DNA of 64,000 nt. Origin: Planctomycetota bacterium (GTDB lineage: Bacteria; Planctomycetota; UBA8742; UBA2392). A model generated the notes under the pieces. It was not told the DNA's origin. It saw only the letters and a list, made by a program, of their open reading frames with translations, and did not search any database. The stretch is from assembly GCA_015075515.1 (NCBI GenBank), contig JABTUE010000001.1, positions 949,001-1,013,000 on the forward strand. The letters are read 5' to 3'. A program made the translations under genes and the position numbers. Shown one piece after another: positions 55,609-64,000 of this stretch; within the stretch, counting starts at the first letter, position 1, and every line of letters starts with the position of its first letter.

Positions 55609-56370
55609 CTACAGTGCCGCGTGCAGCGGTTGCAGAACGTCCTTGATGTCGCGGCCTTCGCCCTGGGCCTTGATCAGCGCCGAACCGACAATGAAGCCGT
55701 CGGCGTCGGCAAGCTGCCGGATGTGTTCCGGCCGGCTGATGCCAAAACCCACGCACACCGGCGCGCGCGAAAGTTCCCTGGCGCGCCTGATGTAGGCCAG
55801 CGTTTCGGGCGGAAAGGTGTCGCGGGTTCCGGTGACGCCGGCGCTGCTGATCAGGTACAGAAACCCCCGCGCGCTTTGGGCGATGGTCGCCATGCGGTCG
55901 GGCGCGGTTGTGGGCGCCAGCATGTTAAGAAGTTCCAGCCCGCGGGCCGAAAATTCGGCGCGCAGCGAACCCGCCTCTTCAAACGGCAGGTCGGGCACAA
56001 TCGCCCCGGCCACGCCGGCGGCCTTCAGGCGTTGCGCAAACATCTGCGCGCCGCCGGCCAGCACCTGGTTGATGCTGAGCATGAGAACAACCGGCGGGCC
56101 TTCGATACCCGTTACATCCTCCAGCGTTTGCGCCAGTGTCGTGCCCTGCTGCAGCGCCCGCGCCGCCGCGGCCTGGATTACCGGGCCGTCGGCCAGCGGG
56201 TCGGAAAACGGCACGCCGACCTCAATCACATCGGCCAGCGTCGCGGCCCGGGCCAGTGCCGCGCGAAAATCCCCGCGCGTTGGATAACCCGACATCAGAA
56301 ACGGCACCAGCGCGCGCCGGCCGGATACCCGTGCGCGGTCAAAAGCCTTCTGAATGGCGCTTGTGGTCAT
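55609..56370 (-). CDS. trpA: Tryptophan synthase alpha chain
   Basis: The 253-residue alpha subunit cleaves indole-3-glycerol phosphate and passes indole to TrpB. The catalytic residues Glu50 and Asp61 are in 'VIEVGVPFSDPLADGP'. The phosphate-binding end is 'GFGISRPEHIRQL' and 'GFIVGSALIKA'. The start ATG at 56370 lies two bases after the trpB stop; longer in-frame starts would run into trpB and lack family similarity. Confidence 0.95.
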   Translation of the reverse strand: MTTSAIQKAFDRARVSGRRALVPFLMSGYPTRGDFRAALARAATLADVIEVGVPFSDPLADGPVIQAAAARALQQGTTLAQTLEDVTGIEGPPVVLMLSINQVLAGGAQMFAQRLKAAGVAGAIVPDLPFEEAGSLRAEFSARGLELLNMLAPTTAPDRMATIAQSARGFLYLISSAGVTGTRDTFPPETLAYIRRARELSRAPVCVGFGISRPEHIRQLADADGFIVGSALIKAQGEGRDIKDVLQPLHAAL

Positions 56371-56372
56371 GG

Positions 56373-57536
56373 CTACACCAGTCCTTTGGCCAGCAGGCCG
56401 GGCAGGTCTTTGTCGCCGCGGCCTGACAGGTTCACAATCACGCACAGACCGGGCCGCCGGGCCAGCAGGCGTTTGGCAAAGGCGATGGCGTGGCTGGATT
56501 CAATGGCGGGAATGATGCCCTCCAGCGCGCAGGCGTCCCGAAATGCCGCCAGCGCCTCGGCGTCGTTGACGACTTCATACTTTGCCCGGCCGGTGTCCTT
56601 GAGAAAGCTGTGTTCAGGCCCGACGCCGGGGTAATCCAGCCCGGCGGCGACACTGTGCGTATTGAGAATCTGGCCTTCCTGATCCTGTAACAGGTAACTC
56701 AGCGCGCCGTGAAGCACGCCGGGCCGGCCGGTGTTGAGCGTGGCGGCGGTCGCGCCGCCGGCACCGCCGGCCTCGACACCGAACAGTTCGACGTGCGGGT
56801 CGTCCACAAAGCCGGCGAAAATGCCCATGGCGTTGCTGCCGCCGCCCACGCAGGCGATCACGGCATCGGGGCGCGGCGCCACGCGCGCGAACTGGGCGCG
56901 GGCCTCGTCGCCAATCACGCGCTGGAACTCGCGCACCATCAGCGGATACGGATGCGGGCCGACGACGCTGCCGATCAGGTAGTGCGTGTTTTCGGGGTTG
57001 GCGATCCAGTCGCGGATGGCCTCGTTGATGGCGACCTTGAGGTTGCGGCTGCCGGTGTCCACGGGCTTTACGGTCGCGCCCAGCAGCCGCATGCGTTCGA
57101 CATTGGGGCGCTGGCGTTCGCAATCCAGAGCGCCCATATAAACGATGCATTCCAGCCCCAGACGCGCGCAGGCGGCGGCTGTGGCCACGCCGTGCTGGCC
57201 GGCGCCGGTTTCGGCCACAATCCGGCGCTTGCCGATGCGCCTGGCCAGAAGGGCCTGGCCCACAGCGTTGTTGATCTTGTGGGCGCCGGTGTGGGTCAGG
57301 TCTTCGCGCTTGAGGTACACCTGGCCGCCATAGGCTTCGCCCAGACGTCGGGCGTGATACAGCGGCGTGGGTCGGCCCACAAAATGCGCCAGGGTTTGGG
57401 CAAACTCGGCCTGAAACGCCGGGTCGCGCCGGGCGTCGTCAAACGCGGCCTCAAGCGCGATCAGGTTCGCCATCAGGGTTTCGGGCACGTAGCGTCCGCC
57501 GTAAACGCCGAAGCGGCCGGGGGCGGTGGTGGTCAT
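56373..57536 (-). CDS. trpB: Tryptophan synthase beta chain
   Basis: This 387-residue PLP enzyme joins indole and serine to form tryptophan. The Schiff-base Lys87 is in '[18 protein letters not shown]'. The catalytic Glu is in '[15 protein letters not shown]', and the phosphate loop is '[10 protein letters not shown]'. Length and motifs are those of the standard TrpB1 group that pairs with TrpA. It overlaps the trpF stop by four bases (ATGA). Confidence 0.97.
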   Translation of the reverse strand: MTTTAPGRFGVYGGRYVPETLMANLIALEAAFDDARRDPAFQAEFAQTLAHFVGRPTPLYHARRLGEAYGGQVYLKREDLTHTGAHKINNAVGQALLARRIGKRRIVAETGAGQHGVATAAACARLGLECIVYMGALDCERQRPNVERMRLLGATVKPVDTGSRNLKVAINEAIRDWIANPENTHYLIGSVVGPHPYPLMVREFQRVIGDEARAQFARVAPRPDAVIACVGGGSNAMGIFAGFVDDPHVELFGVEAGGAGGATAATLNTGRPGVLHGALSYLLQDQEGQILNTHSVAAGLDYPGVGPEHSFLKDTGRAKYEVVNDAEALAAFRDACALEGIIPAIESSHAIAFAKRLLARRPGLCVIVNLSGRGDKDLPGLLAKGLV

Positions 57537-58138
57537 GGCCGGGTCTCCGAAATCTCGTTCAATGCCGTCAGCGCCGCCGTGCAGAAGGCGAGAATCATGC
57601 CTGGGTCCTTGGTGCCGGGCTCGAGTTCCACGCCGCTGGAGACATCCACCCCCGCGGGCCGCGCGGCGGCAATCGCGGCCGCCACGTTGGCCACGCGCAG
57701 ACCGCCGGCCAGAATCACCGGCCGCTTTTCACACAGCTTGCGGGCGCGCGAATAATCCCAGGCCTGACCCGACCCGGCCCCGGCGGGCGAATCTACCAGC
57801 ACGCGCCGGTGGGGCAGTGTTGCCACCTGTTCCAGTGACCCGGCGGCGATGACCTCAAGGCCGTCCAGGGTCACGGGCAGTTCCAGTTCGGGATCAACGT
57901 GAATTTGCAGTGCGTGCAGGGGAACCTGGGCGGCCACGGCGCGCATTTCGTCCAGCAGCATGCCGCGGAACACACCGATGCACTCAATCGCGTCGGGCAT
58001 GCGGTGGCAGATCGCGCGCGCGGTTTCGGGTGTCACGCGGCGCGGCGACGGCGCGAAGACAAAGCCCAGGGCCGTGGCGCCGGCCTCGATGGCGGCAACG
58101 GCCGCTTCAGCGTCACGAATGCCGCAGATTTTGATCAT
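57533..58138 (-). CDS. trpF: Phosphoribosylanthranilate isomerase
   Basis: This 201-residue (beta/alpha)8-barrel enzyme converts phosphoribosylanthranilate to the carboxyphenylamino-deoxyribulose phosphate. The catalytic Cys5 lies in 'MIKICGIRD'. '[17 protein letters not shown]' follows, and '[16 protein letters not shown]' carries the phosphate-binding Ser-Gly-Val-Glu. It overlaps trpC by four bases. Confidence 0.95.
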   Translation of the reverse strand: MIKICGIRDAEAAVAAIEAGATALGFVFAPSPRRVTPETARAICHRMPDAIECIGVFRGMLLDEMRAVAAQVPLHALQIHVDPELELPVTLDGLEVIAAGSLEQVATLPHRRVLVDSPAGAGSGQAWDYSRARKLCEKRPVILAGGLRVANVAAAIAAARPAGVDVSSGVELEPGTKDPGMILAFCTAALTALNEISETRP

Positions 58139-58917
58139 GGCGCGACTCCCCGGCGCAACTGATGCAGGGCCGCCTGCCCGTTGCGGCCCTGCATCAGCGC
58201 GCTGCCGATCAGCGCCGCATGATACCCCAGGGCGTGAACCCGGGCGAACTCGGCGGGGGTGGTAATGCCGCTTTCGGCCACGGCCACGCGCGAGGCATCT
58301 ATGTACGGCCGCAGCCCGGCAAAACGCGCAAAGTCAATGCTCAGGTCGGCCAGGTTGCGGCAGTTCACGCCGATCATCCGCGCGTTGTGGGTTTGGGCAC
58401 GTTCAAGATCGCGGGCGTCAAAGGCCTCGACCAGCGCGAACAGGTCCAGATAGTCGGCCAGCGCCAGAAGGTCGCGCAGTTGCGCGTCATCCAGCATGCG
58501 CACGATCAACAGCACGCCGTCGGCGCCGTGGGCGCGCGCCTCGTGCAACTGGTATGAATCCACGATGAAGTCCTTGCGCAGCAGCGGCGTGCTTACGGCC
58601 GCGCGGGCGGCGCGCAGGTCGTCCAGCGACCCGCCAAAGCGCGAGGGTTCGGTCAGCACGCTGATCGCGGCGGCGTTGGCGGCCGCGTATTCGCGCGCGC
58701 GGTCGGCCACGTTGACTTCCGCGTTCAGAACGCCGCGCGCCGGCGACACGCGCTTGATCTCGGCGATCACGGCCAGTTCGCCCGGCGCGAACTCGGGTTT
58801 GCGCGGCGCGGGCGACTGCTCCGCCAGCGCGCGCATTTCGGCCTCGGGCGTGCGTTTGCGGGCTTCGGCCACGCGCGCCCTGCCGGATGCCGCCATCTCG
58901 GCCAGAAAGTCAGCCAC
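58135..58917 (-). CDS. trpC: Indole-3-glycerol phosphate synthase
   Basis: This enzyme forms the indole ring and carries Lys55 in 'IAEIKRVSPARG'. It also shows 'VLTEPSRFGGSLDDL', 'LLRKDFIVDSYQL', 'IGVNCRNLADLSID' and 'VAESGITTPAEFARV'. I start it at GTG 58917, giving 260 residues and a good GAGG site. That start overlaps the trpD stop by eight bases. The alternative ATG at 58965 would extend further into trpD with no family similarity. Confidence 0.93.
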   Translation of the reverse strand: MADFLAEMAASGRARVAEARKRTPEAEMRALAEQSPAPRKPEFAPGELAVIAEIKRVSPARGVLNAEVNVADRAREYAAANAAAISVLTEPSRFGGSLDDLRAARAAVSTPLLRKDFIVDSYQLHEARAHGADGVLLIVRMLDDAQLRDLLALADYLDLFALVEAFDARDLERAQTHNARMIGVNCRNLADLSIDFARFAGLRPYIDASRVAVAESGITTPAEFARVHALGYHAALIGSALMQGRNGQAALHQLRRGVAP

Positions 58918-59908
58918 GCCTGCCTCGCAGTTCCGCCAGCAGCGCCGCGGCTGCGCCGGAATCAATCGCCTGTTCCGCCTGCCGCGCGGCCCGGCGGGGT
59001 TCAGGTTCGCGTCCGGTCAGCATCAGCACCAGCGCGGCGTTGAGAACGACCGTGTCGCGGCCGGGTCCTCTGGCGCCGCCCAGCAGGGCCTCGATCAACC
59101 GCGCGTTTTCGGCCGCGTCGCCGCCGCGCAGATCGGCCGGGGCGCACCCGGGCAGGCCGAAATCGGCGGCGCGGATCACGCGCTCGCGCAGTCCGTCGGA
59201 ATCCACTTCAATCAGGCGCGTGGCGCCGGCGGTGGTGGCTTCATCCAGGCCGTGTTCGCCGTGCACGACAAAGGCCCGCTTGCGGCCAAGCCCGCGCAGG
59301 GTTTCCGCCACGGCGACCATGCGTTCGGGCGCGGCGACGCCGACCAGCTGATAGGTCGCGCGGGCGGGATTGGCCAGCGGCCCCACCAGGTTGAACACGG
59401 TGCGGATGCCCAGGGCCTTGCGCACGGGGCCGATGCGCCCCAGCGCCGGGTGAAAGTGCGGCGCGAACAGAAACACAAAGTGCGGGTGCGCCGGGGCCGT
59501 GTCGGGTTGCTGCATGGCAATACCCAGCGCCTCGATCACGTCGGCGCTGCCGCTTCTGCTGGTTACGCTGCGGTTGCCGTGCTTGACCACGGGCACGCCG
59601 CAGGCCGCTGCCAGAAGCCCGGCGGCGGTGCTGATGTTGAAGGTGCCGCCGCGGTCGCCGCCGGTGCCGCAGGTGTCCACGGCGTCGGCCGGCGCGCCGG
59701 GCAGGCCTCTGGCGCGGGCCAGCAGCGCGCGCGTGATGCCGACCAGTTCGGCGGCACATTCGCCCTTGGCGCGCAGGGCAGTCAGAATGCCCGCGATCAG
59801 CGCGTCGGGTGTGGCCGGATCCACAAGTTCGCCGACCAGGGCCTCGGCGCCGGCTGCGTCCAGGTCGTGGCCCTGCGTGAGCTGTTCGAGTGTCGCCTGC
59901 GCGCTCAT
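58910..59908 (-). CDS. trpD: Anthranilate phosphoribosyltransferase
   Basis: The 332-residue enzyme transfers phosphoribose from PRPP to anthranilate. It has the PRPP/Mg2+ loop 'VDTCGTGGDRGGTFNISTAAGLLAAA' and the conserved 'VKHGNRSVTSRSGSADVIEALG', plus 'NLVGPLANPA'. The length is standard; it is not fused to trpG. It overlaps the trpG stop by four bases and the trpC start by eight. Confidence 0.96.
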   Translation of the reverse strand: MSAQATLEQLTQGHDLDAAGAEALVGELVDPATPDALIAGILTALRAKGECAAELVGITRALLARARGLPGAPADAVDTCGTGGDRGGTFNISTAAGLLAAACGVPVVKHGNRSVTSRSGSADVIEALGIAMQQPDTAPAHPHFVFLFAPHFHPALGRIGPVRKALGIRTVFNLVGPLANPARATYQLVGVAAPERMVAVAETLRGLGRKRAFVVHGEHGLDEATTAGATRLIEVDSDGLRERVIRAADFGLPGCAPADLRGGDAAENARLIEALLGGARGPGRDTVVLNAALVLMLTGREPEPRRAARQAEQAIDSGAAAALLAELRGRRG

Positions 59909-60474
59909 GACGCCACCCGTTGCAGGAAGTTCTGGATCAGCCGCGGCCCGTGCGGCGTAAGGATGCTTTCGGGGTGGAACTGCACGCCCTCAACGGCCAG
60001 CGCGCGATGGCGCAAGCCCATGATCTCGCCCTCGCTGGTATAGCTGGTGATTTCCAGTTCTTTGGGCAGGCTGGATTCCTCGACCACCAGAGAATGATAG
60101 CGGCCCACCTCAAACGGCGCGGGCAGTCCCGCGTACAGACCCTGGCCGTCGTGGTACACGCGGCTCTGTTTGCCGTGCATCTGCCGGGCCGCCAGCACCA
60201 CCCTGCCGCCAAAGGCCTGGCCGATCGCCTGGTGGCCAAGGCACACGCCCAGAATCGGGCATCTGCCGGCCTGGCGGCGGATCACGGACAGGGTCTGGCC
60301 GGCCTGGTCGGGGTTGCCGGGGCCGGGCGAGATCACGACCGCGCGGGCCGCGGCAAGGTCGTCGGCGCGCACCTGGTCGTTGTAGCGCACGTTGACCTCA
60401 ACACCGAAGCCGGCAATCAACTGGTACAGGTTGAAGGTGAAGGAATCGTAGTTGTCTATCAGCAGTACGGTCAC
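59905..60474 (-). CDS. trpG: Anthranilate synthase component II (glutamine amidotransferase)
   Basis: The 189-residue subunit supplies ammonia to TrpE. The triad is Cys78 in 'LGVCLGHQAIG', His167 and Glu169 in 'VQFHPES'. 'ISPGPGNPDQAG' is the oxyanion strand. It begins two bases after the trpE stop. A paralogue at 7185-7748 probably serves folate synthesis. Confidence 0.95.
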   Translation of the reverse strand: MTVLLIDNYDSFTFNLYQLIAGFGVEVNVRYNDQVRADDLAAARAVVISPGPGNPDQAGQTLSVIRRQAGRCPILGVCLGHQAIGQAFGGRVVLAARQMHGKQSRVYHDGQGLYAGLPAPFEVGRYHSLVVEESSLPKELEITSYTSEGEIMGLRHRALAVEGVQFHPESILTPHGPRLIQNFLQRVAS

Positions 60475-60476
60475 GG

Positions 60477-61802
60477 CTAGAGCTCCTCCTTGGCAAACTC
60501 CAGTGATTTCAGCAGGGCCGCGGCCTTGTTGCGGATCTCCTGGTATTCGGCCGCCGGGTCGCTGTCGGCGACGATTCCGGCGCCGGCCTGGGCGGTGTAG
60601 CGCCCGTTGCGCATCACAATCGTGCGGATGCAGATCGCCTGGTCAAAGTCGCCGCTGGCGGTGAAGTAGCCGACCGATCCGGCGTAAAGGCCGCGCGGCG
60701 CGGCCTCAAGTTCATCAATGATCTGCAGCGCACGGATCTTGGGCGCGCCCGAAACCGTGCCCGCCGGAAAGGCACTGGCAAAGGCCGCCAGCGGCGCGTG
60801 TTTGGGCGACAGCCGGCCCGTGACAGTGCTGCACAGGTGCATCACGTGGCTGTAGCGTTCGACCACGCGCAGGTCGGGCACTTTCACGCTGCCGATTTCG
60901 GCGACGCGGCCGATGTCGTTGCGGGCCAGGTCCACCAGCATGTTGTGTTCGGCGTTTTCCTTGGGGTCGGCGCGCAGTTCGGCCTCCAGCACGCGGTCGG
61001 CGGCATCGTCAGCGCCGCGCGCGCGCGTGCCGGCAATCGGCCGGATCGTGAGTTCGCCGTTTTGCAGCTTCAGCAGGGCCTCGGGTGAGCTGCCGATGAT
61101 CTGGGTGTCGCCAAGGTCAAGGTAATACAGGTACGGCGAAGGGTTCAGATGCCGCAGCGCGCGGTACACCTGGTACGGGTGCAGGGTGGTAGTGCCCTCA
61201 AAGGCCAGGCTGAGCACAACCTGAAAGATGTCGCCGCGGCGGATGTATTCCTTGGCGCGGGCCACGCGCTGGTGGAACTGGGGTTCGTCCAGACTGGCGC
61301 GCGGCGGGCCCAGTTCGCCGCCGCTGGGCAGGGCGGCAATCGGCAGACCCATGGCGGCCCGCACCTGGGAGAGCAGGGCGCGGGCCGCCGCGTCACCCTC
61401 GCGATGAGAGATCTCAATGCGGCGCTGGGCGTGGTCAAACACCACAACGGCGCGCGGGGCGACAAATCGGGCCAGGGGCTGGTCTGTATTGCGGGCCTTT
61501 ACGCCCGTGGGCAGAAGTTCATGCACGTTTTCATAGGCCACGGCACCGACCAGGCCGCGACACAGGGCGTGGGCCGCGGTGTCAGGCGCACCCAGGGCCT
61601 CCAGCTCGCGGCTGATGACGTCGCACAGCCGACCGCCGCCGTGGTAATCCACGCGCTTGACCGGGTCCAGGCCGATGAAGCTGTAGCGTCCGACCTTTTC
61701 GCCGTGGGTGACGCTTTCCAGCAGAAACGCGGGCTTGAACGCGCCCAGTTTCAGAAACAGCGAGGTCGGGGTCTCAAGGTCGGCAATCGTGGTAACGGTC
61801 AT
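60477..61802 (-). CDS. trpE: Anthranilate synthase component I
   Basis: The ATG at 61802 gives a 441-residue chorismate-binding enzyme; the open frame extends upstream only through the attenuator. The N-terminal segment 'LETPTSLFLKLGAFKPAFLLESVTHGEKVGRYSFIG' contains the LLES element linked to tryptophan feedback binding. The catalytic region shows 'YIRRGDIFQVVLS', 'PIAGTRARGADDAADR', 'HNMLVDLARNDIGRV' and 'FPAGTVSGAPKIRALQII'. Control is by the upstream leader peptide and terminator, and probably also by feedback inhibition. Confidence 0.96.
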   Translation of the reverse strand: MTVTTIADLETPTSLFLKLGAFKPAFLLESVTHGEKVGRYSFIGLDPVKRVDYHGGGRLCDVISRELEALGAPDTAAHALCRGLVGAVAYENVHELLPTGVKARNTDQPLARFVAPRAVVVFDHAQRRIEISHREGDAAARALLSQVRAAMGLPIAALPSGGELGPPRASLDEPQFHQRVARAKEYIRRGDIFQVVLSLAFEGTTTLHPYQVYRALRHLNPSPYLYYLDLGDTQIIGSSPEALLKLQNGELTIRPIAGTRARGADDAADRVLEAELRADPKENAEHNMLVDLARNDIGRVAEIGSVKVPDLRVVERYSHVMHLCSTVTGRLSPKHAPLAAFASAFPAGTVSGAPKIRALQIIDELEAAPRGLYAGSVGYFTASGDFDQAICIRTIVMRNGRYTAQAGAGIVADSDPAAEYQEIRNKAAALLKSLEFAKEEL

Positions 61803-61824
61803 GGTTGGCTCGTGAGGTCTGGTG

Positions 61825-61857
61825 AAAACAAAAGCGCCCGGAGTGATCTCCGGGCGC
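61825..61857 (-). terminator. trp attenuator terminator
   Basis: On the minus strand a perfect 10-bp stem (61834-61843 with 61848-61857, GCGCCCGGAG and its complement) closes a four-base loop and is followed by TTTTGTTTT. It stands between trpL and trpE. Its first arm can instead pair with TCCGGG in the leader coding region (61892-61897), which would form the antiterminator. Confidence 0.88.
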
Positions 61858-61876
61858 TGGCGGCCTGTGTACGCGA

Positions 61877-61945
61877 CTAGGCGGCGCAACTCCCGGAAGG
61901 AGAGTTCCACCACCAGCCCGCGCGGATGTTGACCGGCCTGTTCAT
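61877..61945 (-). CDS. trpL: trp operon leader peptide with three consecutive Trp codons
   Basis: A 22-codon frame starts with ATG at 61945 and reads MNRPVNIRAGWWWNSPSG, then SCAA and TAG. Codons 11-13 are TGG TGG TGG (61907-61915). Just after them a small hairpin (61902-61906 with 61888-61892) can form, and its second arm overlaps the sequence able to pair with the terminator. A ribosome stalled on uncharged tRNA-Trp would favour antitermination. No clear Shine-Dalgarno precedes the ATG. The promoter lies only eight bases upstream, so the leader message may be nearly leaderless. Confidence 0.85.
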   Translation of the reverse strand: MNRPVNIRAGWWWNSPSGSCAA

Positions 61946-61953
61946 GGCGAAAC

Positions 61954-61982
61954 TAGATACGCGACAGGGGTCCGGAAAGCAA
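61954..61982 (-). promoter_or_regulatory. trp operon promoter
   Basis: On the minus strand TTGCTT (61977-61982) and TATCTA (61954-61959) are 17 bases apart. The predicted start falls within a few bases of the trpL ATG at 61945. No TrpR-like operator is evident. Confidence 0.6.
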
Positions 61983-62074
61983 AGCCGCGGCGGAAATTCC
62001 GGGCGGATTTCGCGGCCAAATGCTGAAGGCTTGATTGATTCAGGGTTGAAGCAATCGACCTGCGGGATGCCGGC

Positions 62075-63610
62075 CTACTCCAGCATCGCCAGCACGCTGT
62101 CAAACGCGCCGCTGTCGGCCAGCTCGCGGATGACCGCGAAGTCTTCATACAGTGTGCGGTCCTGTTTCAGCGGCTTGATGTGCTTGCGCAACGTGGCCGC
62201 CAGTGCCTCTACCCCGCGCCCGGCCTTCAGCGGCCTGTGGTAATCCAGCGCCAGCCGCCCGGCCAGCAGTTCGATGCTCAGAATATCCTTCAGGTTGTTC
62301 AGCACGTGCGCCGCCTTGAGCGCCGCCGTCACGCCCATGCTGACGTGGTCTTCCTTGTTGGCGCTGGTGGGAATGCTGTCCACGCTGGCCGGGTGGCTGT
62401 GCACCTTGTTTTCGCTGGCCAGCGCCGCGGCCACCACCTGCGCGATCATCAGGCCGCTGTTCAGGCCGCTGCCTTCCACCAGAAAGGGCGGCAGGTTGCT
62501 GAGGTCGGGGTTCACCATCTGTTCGGTGCGGCGTTCGCTGATGCTGCCCAGTTCGCTCATCAGAATCGCCAGAAAGTCCAGCGCCTGGCTGAGCGGCTGG
62601 CCGTGGAAGTTGCCCGCGCTGATTACGTCGCCGGCGGCGGGAAACAGCAGCGGGTTGTCGGTCACGGCATTCAGTTCGCGCTCGAAGATCGCCTGTACAA
62701 AACCAAAGCCGTCACGGGCCGCGCCGTGAACCTGGGGCACGCAACGCAGGCTGTAGGCATCCTGCACGCGGGGGTCATTTTCACGATGGCTTTCACGAAT
62801 CTCGCTGCCCTTGAGCAGCGCCAGCATGTTGCGGCTGACCAGCGCGTGGCCGGGGTGCGGGCGAATCCTGGCCACGCGGGCATCAAACGGACTGTCGCTG
62901 CCGCGCAGGGCCTCCAGCGTCAGCGCCGCCGCCGCGTCGCACAGCTTGATCCAGCGCCTTAGCTCGCACACAGTGCGCAGACCGATCGCCTGGATGATCT
63001 GCGTGCCGTTGATCAGCGCCAGGCCTTCCTTGGCCTTGAGCGTGATCGGCTTCAGCCCGGCCTTGCGCAGGGCGGCGCCGGCCTTCATGAGCTTGCCGTT
63101 ACAGTAGGCCTGGCCCTCGCCAATCAGGGTCAGAGCGATGTGTGCCAGGGGCGCCAGATCGCCGCTGGCGCCGACGCTGCCCTTGCGCGGCACCCAGGGA
63201 ACAACCGGCGACTGCAGCAGGGCCAGCAGCGCGTCAATCACTTCTTCGCGCACGCCGGAATGGCCGGCAATCAGGCTGTTCAGGCGCAGCAGAACCGCCA
63301 GCCGCACGGTTTTGGCGGGCAGGGGTTCGGCCACGCCGCAGGCATGGCTGCGGATCAGGTTGAGTTGCAACTGGTCCAGATCGGCATCAGGAATGCGCAC
63401 GCTGGCCAGCTTGCCAAAGCCCGTGTTGACGCCGTAAACAGGCTTGCCGGCGCGCAGAAGCTTTTCCACAAAGGCCCGGCCGGCGCGCACGGCGGCCCGA
63501 GCCTTGGACGAGACCTGCACGCTGTCAAAGCCGCCGTGGACAAAGCGGTCCACGGCATCCAGTGTCAGCGAGGCGCCGTCCAGCACCAGTGTGTCAGCGT
63601 TTTTGGCCAT
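62075..63610 (-). CDS. hutH: Histidine ammonia-lyase
   Basis: The 511-residue enzyme converts histidine to urocanate and ammonia. The Ala148-Ser149-Gly150 triplet in 'GSVGASGDLAPL' cyclises to the MIO electrophile. 'YGVNTGFGKLAS', 'RSHACGVAEPL' and 'QDAYSLRCVPQVHGA'-type segments match HutH rather than PAL or TAL. The ATG at 63610 has only a weak ribosome site. No hutU, hutI or hutG is visible in the window. It lies directly upstream of the trp operon on the same strand, but the trp promoter separates them. Confidence 0.93.
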   Translation of the reverse strand: MAKNADTLVLDGASLTLDAVDRFVHGGFDSVQVSSKARAAVRAGRAFVEKLLRAGKPVYGVNTGFGKLASVRIPDADLDQLQLNLIRSHACGVAEPLPAKTVRLAVLLRLNSLIAGHSGVREEVIDALLALLQSPVVPWVPRKGSVGASGDLAPLAHIALTLIGEGQAYCNGKLMKAGAALRKAGLKPITLKAKEGLALINGTQIIQAIGLRTVCELRRWIKLCDAAAALTLEALRGSDSPFDARVARIRPHPGHALVSRNMLALLKGSEIRESHRENDPRVQDAYSLRCVPQVHGAARDGFGFVQAIFERELNAVTDNPLLFPAAGDVISAGNFHGQPLSQALDFLAILMSELGSISERRTEQMVNPDLSNLPPFLVEGSGLNSGLMIAQVVAAALASENKVHSHPASVDSIPTSANKEDHVSMGVTAALKAAHVLNNLKDILSIELLAGRLALDYHRPLKAGRGVEALAATLRKHIKPLKQDRTLYEDFAVIRELADSGAFDSVLAMLE

Positions 63611-63710
63611 GCCGGAACGTTAGCCGCGCGCGGAGCAAACGCAATTGCACAGCATGCCATGAGCGCCATTGGTTGCCGCAAGCCGCGCCCCAAGCTATGA
63701 ACAATGGGCC

Positions 63711-64000
63711 ATGACAGGCCCCAAGCCCACAACTTCGGCCAAACGTTCCATTGTGCTGCTGGCAAGGCCGGAAATCCTGGAAACCGCCCGCATGGAACTG
63801 GCGGATTCGGCCCTGCTGACAGTCAAGGCCGTCAGCACGGTCAAGGAAGTACTGACCAGTATTCCGACCGCCCGGCCGCATTGTCTGGTGCTGCAGAACA
63901 ATATGGCCATGCCCCAGCACATTCTGGCGGCCAAGCAACTGGCCGATCTTTCGTCGGCACGCAAGGTGCCGGTGGTGATCTTCGGCGGGCCGCTGGATGC
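63711..64000 (+). CDS. Start of a receiver-like protein (3' truncated by window end)
   Basis: An uninterrupted frame of 96 codons runs from ATG 63711 to the window edge. Its pattern is CheY-like: strand 'SIVLLAR', helix 'PEILETARMELADS', 'LLTVKAVSTVKEVLTSI', strand 'HCLVLQNNMAM', helix 'ILAAKQLADLSSA' and strand 'VPVVIFGG'. The usual phospho-acceptor Asp in the third strand is replaced (LVLQNN), so it may be a pseudo-receiver. No clear ribosome site is seen. It is divergent from hutH; the gap of 100 bases is otherwise empty. Confidence 0.5.
   Translation, partial: MTGPKPTTSAKRSIVLLARPEILETARMELADSALLTVKAVSTVKEVLTSIPTARPHCLVLQNNMAMPQHILAAKQLADLSSARKVPVVIFGGPLD

Overview
The window is a GC-rich (roughly 65%) bacterial chromosome segment with dense, mostly short operons and Shine-Dalgarno cores of the GGAG type. 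The gene content points to a Planctomycetota-like organism. It includes a very large Ser/Thr kinase with WD40 repeats, secreted one-haem cytochromes joined to propeller-like regions, a DUF1570-like peptidase, a redoxin/cytochrome/copper-monooxygenase fusion, VIT/vWA proteins, and surface proteins ending in a Gly-rich/Cys/hydrophobic/Arg tail. This assignment is inferred from gene families only. No rRNA or ribosomal protein gene is present to confirm it.

Layout. 1-4.9 kb: the end of a cytochrome lipoprotein, an Ig-like lipoprotein, an Rrf2 regulator, a PQQ-type propeller protein and a divergent folD. 5.0-6.2 kb: an isolated HK97-type capsid-like gene followed by a 47-residue CxxC protein, behind a promoter whose spacer contains eight G residues. 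6.3-16 kb: ssb, a YciI-like gene, a pabA-type amidotransferase, a beta-helix surface protein, an ECF sigma factor with a FecR-like partner, a cytochrome and TPR proteins. 16.2-23 kb: the giant kinase and the redoxin fusion. 23-32.7 kb: HAD phosphatase, Xaa-Pro peptidase, a large surface protein with a strong terminator, a sugar aminotransferase, an anti-sigma-like pair and a peptidase/vWA protein. 32.7-39.8 kb: a two-component system followed by a molybdopterin oxidoreductase and its fused Fe-S/NrfD partner. 39.8-45 kb: two vWA proteins, a dehydrogenase and an HNH protein.

45.2-48.1 kb is the most unusual region. Fifteen closely packed tRNA genes on the minus strand, one per amino acid, each with an encoded CCA, are transcribed away from a plus-strand rtcB RNA-ligase gene. 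A two-copy palindromic operator-like element lies between them and overlaps a good promoter for the tRNA array. Several tRNAs lack U33 or conserved T-loop and D-loop bases but keep synthetase identity elements. This suggests a dedicated tRNA set linked to RNA repair.

48.2-54.5 kb holds a membrane protein, a secreted alpha/beta hydrolase, a WD40 protein, an SDR oxidoreductase and a DinB-like protein. 54.5-62 kb is a complete tryptophan operon, trpL-E-G-D-C-F-B-A followed by aroF. It is headed by a 22-residue leader peptide with three consecutive Trp codons and a textbook terminator, which is classical attenuation. hutH and the start of a receiver-like protein close the window.
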